A stretch of DNA of 64,000 nt from Seminavis robusta (taxonomy: Eukaryota > Bacillariophyta > Bacillariophyceae > Naviculales > Naviculaceae), in the NCBI GenBank assembly GCA_903772945.1, contig CAICTM010000004.1:212297-276296 (forward strand), read 5' to 3'. The first letter of the stretch is position 1. Every line of letters starts with the position of its first letter. The notes beneath the pieces were generated by a model. It was not told the DNA's origin. It did no database searches and was given only the letters and a program-made list of their open reading frames with translations. Positions 62,265-64,000 of the stretch are shown here, piece by piece. The position numbers and the translations under genes were made by a program.

Positions 62265-64000
62265 ACAGCAGCACCACACAATGGAGAAATGGCTGCCAAA
62301 GTCAACAGAGGAACTCGCAACAGAAGAGAGCTTATGAACTCGCCAAATTGCAACAACAGATCCAAGAGAGCCAGAGAAGAAGGACCGCAAAAACACTGGG
62401 AGGAGGGTAGAGAAGTCTTTGATCCATCAGACACTGTCAGGTCTGTAGGGCCAGACATCTTGGTTCAGATCCCAGAGATCACACTCTGTCTTCTGTATAA
62501 GAAACAATAACAAAAGGACAAGGACCTTTGAATGCCTGACCATGGAGACAATCAAAGAAAGCAGAAGACTCACAAGGCAATTCAGTGCTCCTCTCCACTG
62601 AATGAGAGAGGAAGCTGGAGGCATTCACAAGAGAAAATGGAGAAGATTCTTTGCTGCTAGAACAACACAGCCAAAGCCAATCCACAGCCAAAGGAATTCA
62701 ACAAAAGTACAAGGCTACTCCAGCTGTGTTCTGCGAGAAAGTCACAGCTCTTGTAGAGGATGCCACCTTTGTGGAGAAACACAAGACCAAAATAGCACCA
62801 CTGGCAATGATAGCAATGGCAGAAGCATGTCAGAATCCATTACCAGTCAAAGAACAGGACTATTCCAGCAACACTTGATGGACTCACCATGACAGTCCCA
62901 TCCACAAAGGAGCAATTCGAGTTCCTCACTACCACTCCATTGTTGGGCAGAAACTCCTCTAGTGGACTGGAATCGATGTGCATTACTGTACCTTGTCCCG
63001 ATGGAAGATGCTCTGGCCAACTCAAGAATCATAGAACACAATGGTCCTGGAGTAAGACTCTCTTTCCAATCTTTGGCATTGCTGGCCCTCCATCTTGGTG
63101 TATGGTCATGTCCATGGTCTGCAGCTGCTGCAAGAGAGATTTGATCCAACCAATCAGAGTACTGGTGTCAATCCCAGAGCATGTTTCCTTGCTATATCCA
63201 GTAGAGCCAAAGTACGCTTTTCCCAAAACAGACTATCATTTGGAGAGGACTGCAACAGAAGTGTTTGACACTATAATGGTTACCTATGGAAATGGTGACC
63301 TCTGCAGCCGCCTCATCTACAATGCAATCAACAGAGAGTTCATTAGGGCATGATGTCCTACTATTCTTACTGGCAAGGTAATGAGAGGGAACCTCCTCCT
63401 TTCGTTTCAAAGGATGGAACTTACATCAGACAATATCCTCCTCTTGGTGAACCATCCGTGACTCTATGATGGCTGTGCATCCAACAGACACCATGGAGGA
63501 TCAGTGACAATGACAGGCACACAAGGGAGATCCAAAGTGTCAGCTGCAACAAGGTATCTTCTGTCAAGACCACACTTTCCAGCCAACAAAGAACTACAGA
63601 AAAAAGACACTGCAGGAGCTGTGCCGTCTGGGATGCTGCCACGGAGACTGGAGAGATAGCTTCTGCAGTGCTGGTTCCCACAACCAAGACCATCCACTTC
63701 TCCCATGCTGCATGCAGCTAGCAAGAAGACCAACTTCAATCCAGCTGTCATGTAAGTGATACCTGCCCAACAAGGATCACTATGGAGTTCTTTTCCAGGT
63801 ATGAGGAAGACTTGGCCTGTTCCATTATGAGAAAAGAATCTGTCAACTTTGAGGAAGGGCACATTGATCACTTCCAAGCAATGAAGACCTTTTGGACTGC
63901 CTGTATGAGTACTTCCTCAGGACTATGAGAAGCTTCTCCATGCTCTGAAACATGGCTCTTGTCTCAATGGCAAACACTATTCCATGGTCTATCTCTTCTC
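62224..64000 (+). pseudogene. CpG-depleted decayed coding segment, probably transposon-derived (partial)
   Basis: From an ATG at 62224 the frame encodes a (CAG/CAA)-derived Gln run, then MEKWLPKSTEELATEES before a stop; sensible sequence continues in another frame (YELAKLQQQIQESQRRRTAK), then REVFDPSDTVRSVGPDILVQ. Later patches include ALVEDATFVEKHKTKIAPLA, EPKYAFPKTDYHLERTATEV followed by FDTIMVTYGNGDLCSRLIYN, and MMSYYSYWQGNEREPPPFVS, separated by TGA/TAG stops and frameshifts. CpG is nearly absent from 62521 onward while CA/TG are abundant. The pattern fits a methylated, mutated mobile element that continues past the window edge. The protein family is not recognised. Confidence 0.5.

Noticed and set aside
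63464-63877. 137-codon minus-strand frame in the CpG-poor segment
   Set aside because: Equally long patches exist on the plus strand; CpG loss removes stops on both strands, so neither frame alone is evidence of a gene.
1-64000. tRNA and rRNA genes
   Set aside because: I looked for B-box-like GGTTCRANNCC sequences with a matching acceptor stem and for rRNA blocks, and found none. A tRNA search tool would be needed to exclude atypical genes.

Overview
The window looks like nuclear DNA of a pennate diatom. Coding regions are compact and split by short GT-AG introns of roughly 70-145 bp. Six predicted proteins begin with a signal peptide followed by an Ala-Phe or Gly-Phe type cleavage motif (for example ASAF, EAEAF, GNAF), which in diatoms marks import into the complex plastid. 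A membrane protein carries a PSxxPS-type stalk. Intergenic DNA is loaded with self-complementary words (GGTACC, ACCGGT, CTAGCTAG). The species is not certain; a raphid diatom such as Seminavis would fit.

Layout. 0-4 kb: an AAA_16-type ATPase with a long helical tail, truncated by the window edge. 4-13 kb: a 400 bp inverted-repeat element, a coiled-coil gene, a plastid helical-repeat protein, a single-span membrane protein, a small unknown protein and a membrane-anchored alpha/beta hydrolase. 13.9-35.6 kb: four paralogous SLC10/BASS-like transporters (one alone at 13.9 kb, three together at 29.7-35.6 kb). Between them lie a broken ubiquitin-like gene, an SDE2 homologue with an inserted SPRY domain, a PP2C phosphatase, a PDAP1/SAP protein, a broken beta-propeller gene, and a duplicated locus for a small coiled-coil protein, with a second inverted-repeat element between its copies. 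35.8-43.7 kb: a polytopic membrane protein, a plastid protein, then a repeat-rich stretch with three consecutive inverted-repeat structures and a small basic protein. 43.7-54.2 kb: a large plastid NTF2-like fusion protein, a plastid bestrophin-type channel, a plastid membrane protein and a propeller/stalk surface protein. 55.3-64 kb: a TNPO3/IPO13-type importin, a shortened paralogue of the 37.6 kb plastid gene, a double-PDZ tail-anchored protein, and a CpG-depleted decayed coding segment running off the right edge.

The most unusual signal is a set of short elements with terminal inverted repeats whose interior is an array of one short word. Two related copies (4505-4904 and 27481-27877) carry about 16 words of the form CAACCCCTTAA or CAATCCCTTAA. 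Nearly every CAA-type word in one copy differs from those in the other at the same position, as if the array had changed in concert. A third element (40150-40526) has the same plan, with unrelated ends and a CAACA/TGTTG word. No transposase is visible in them.

Exon structures are hand-derived from splice signals, reading phase and paralogue comparison; none has transcript support here.
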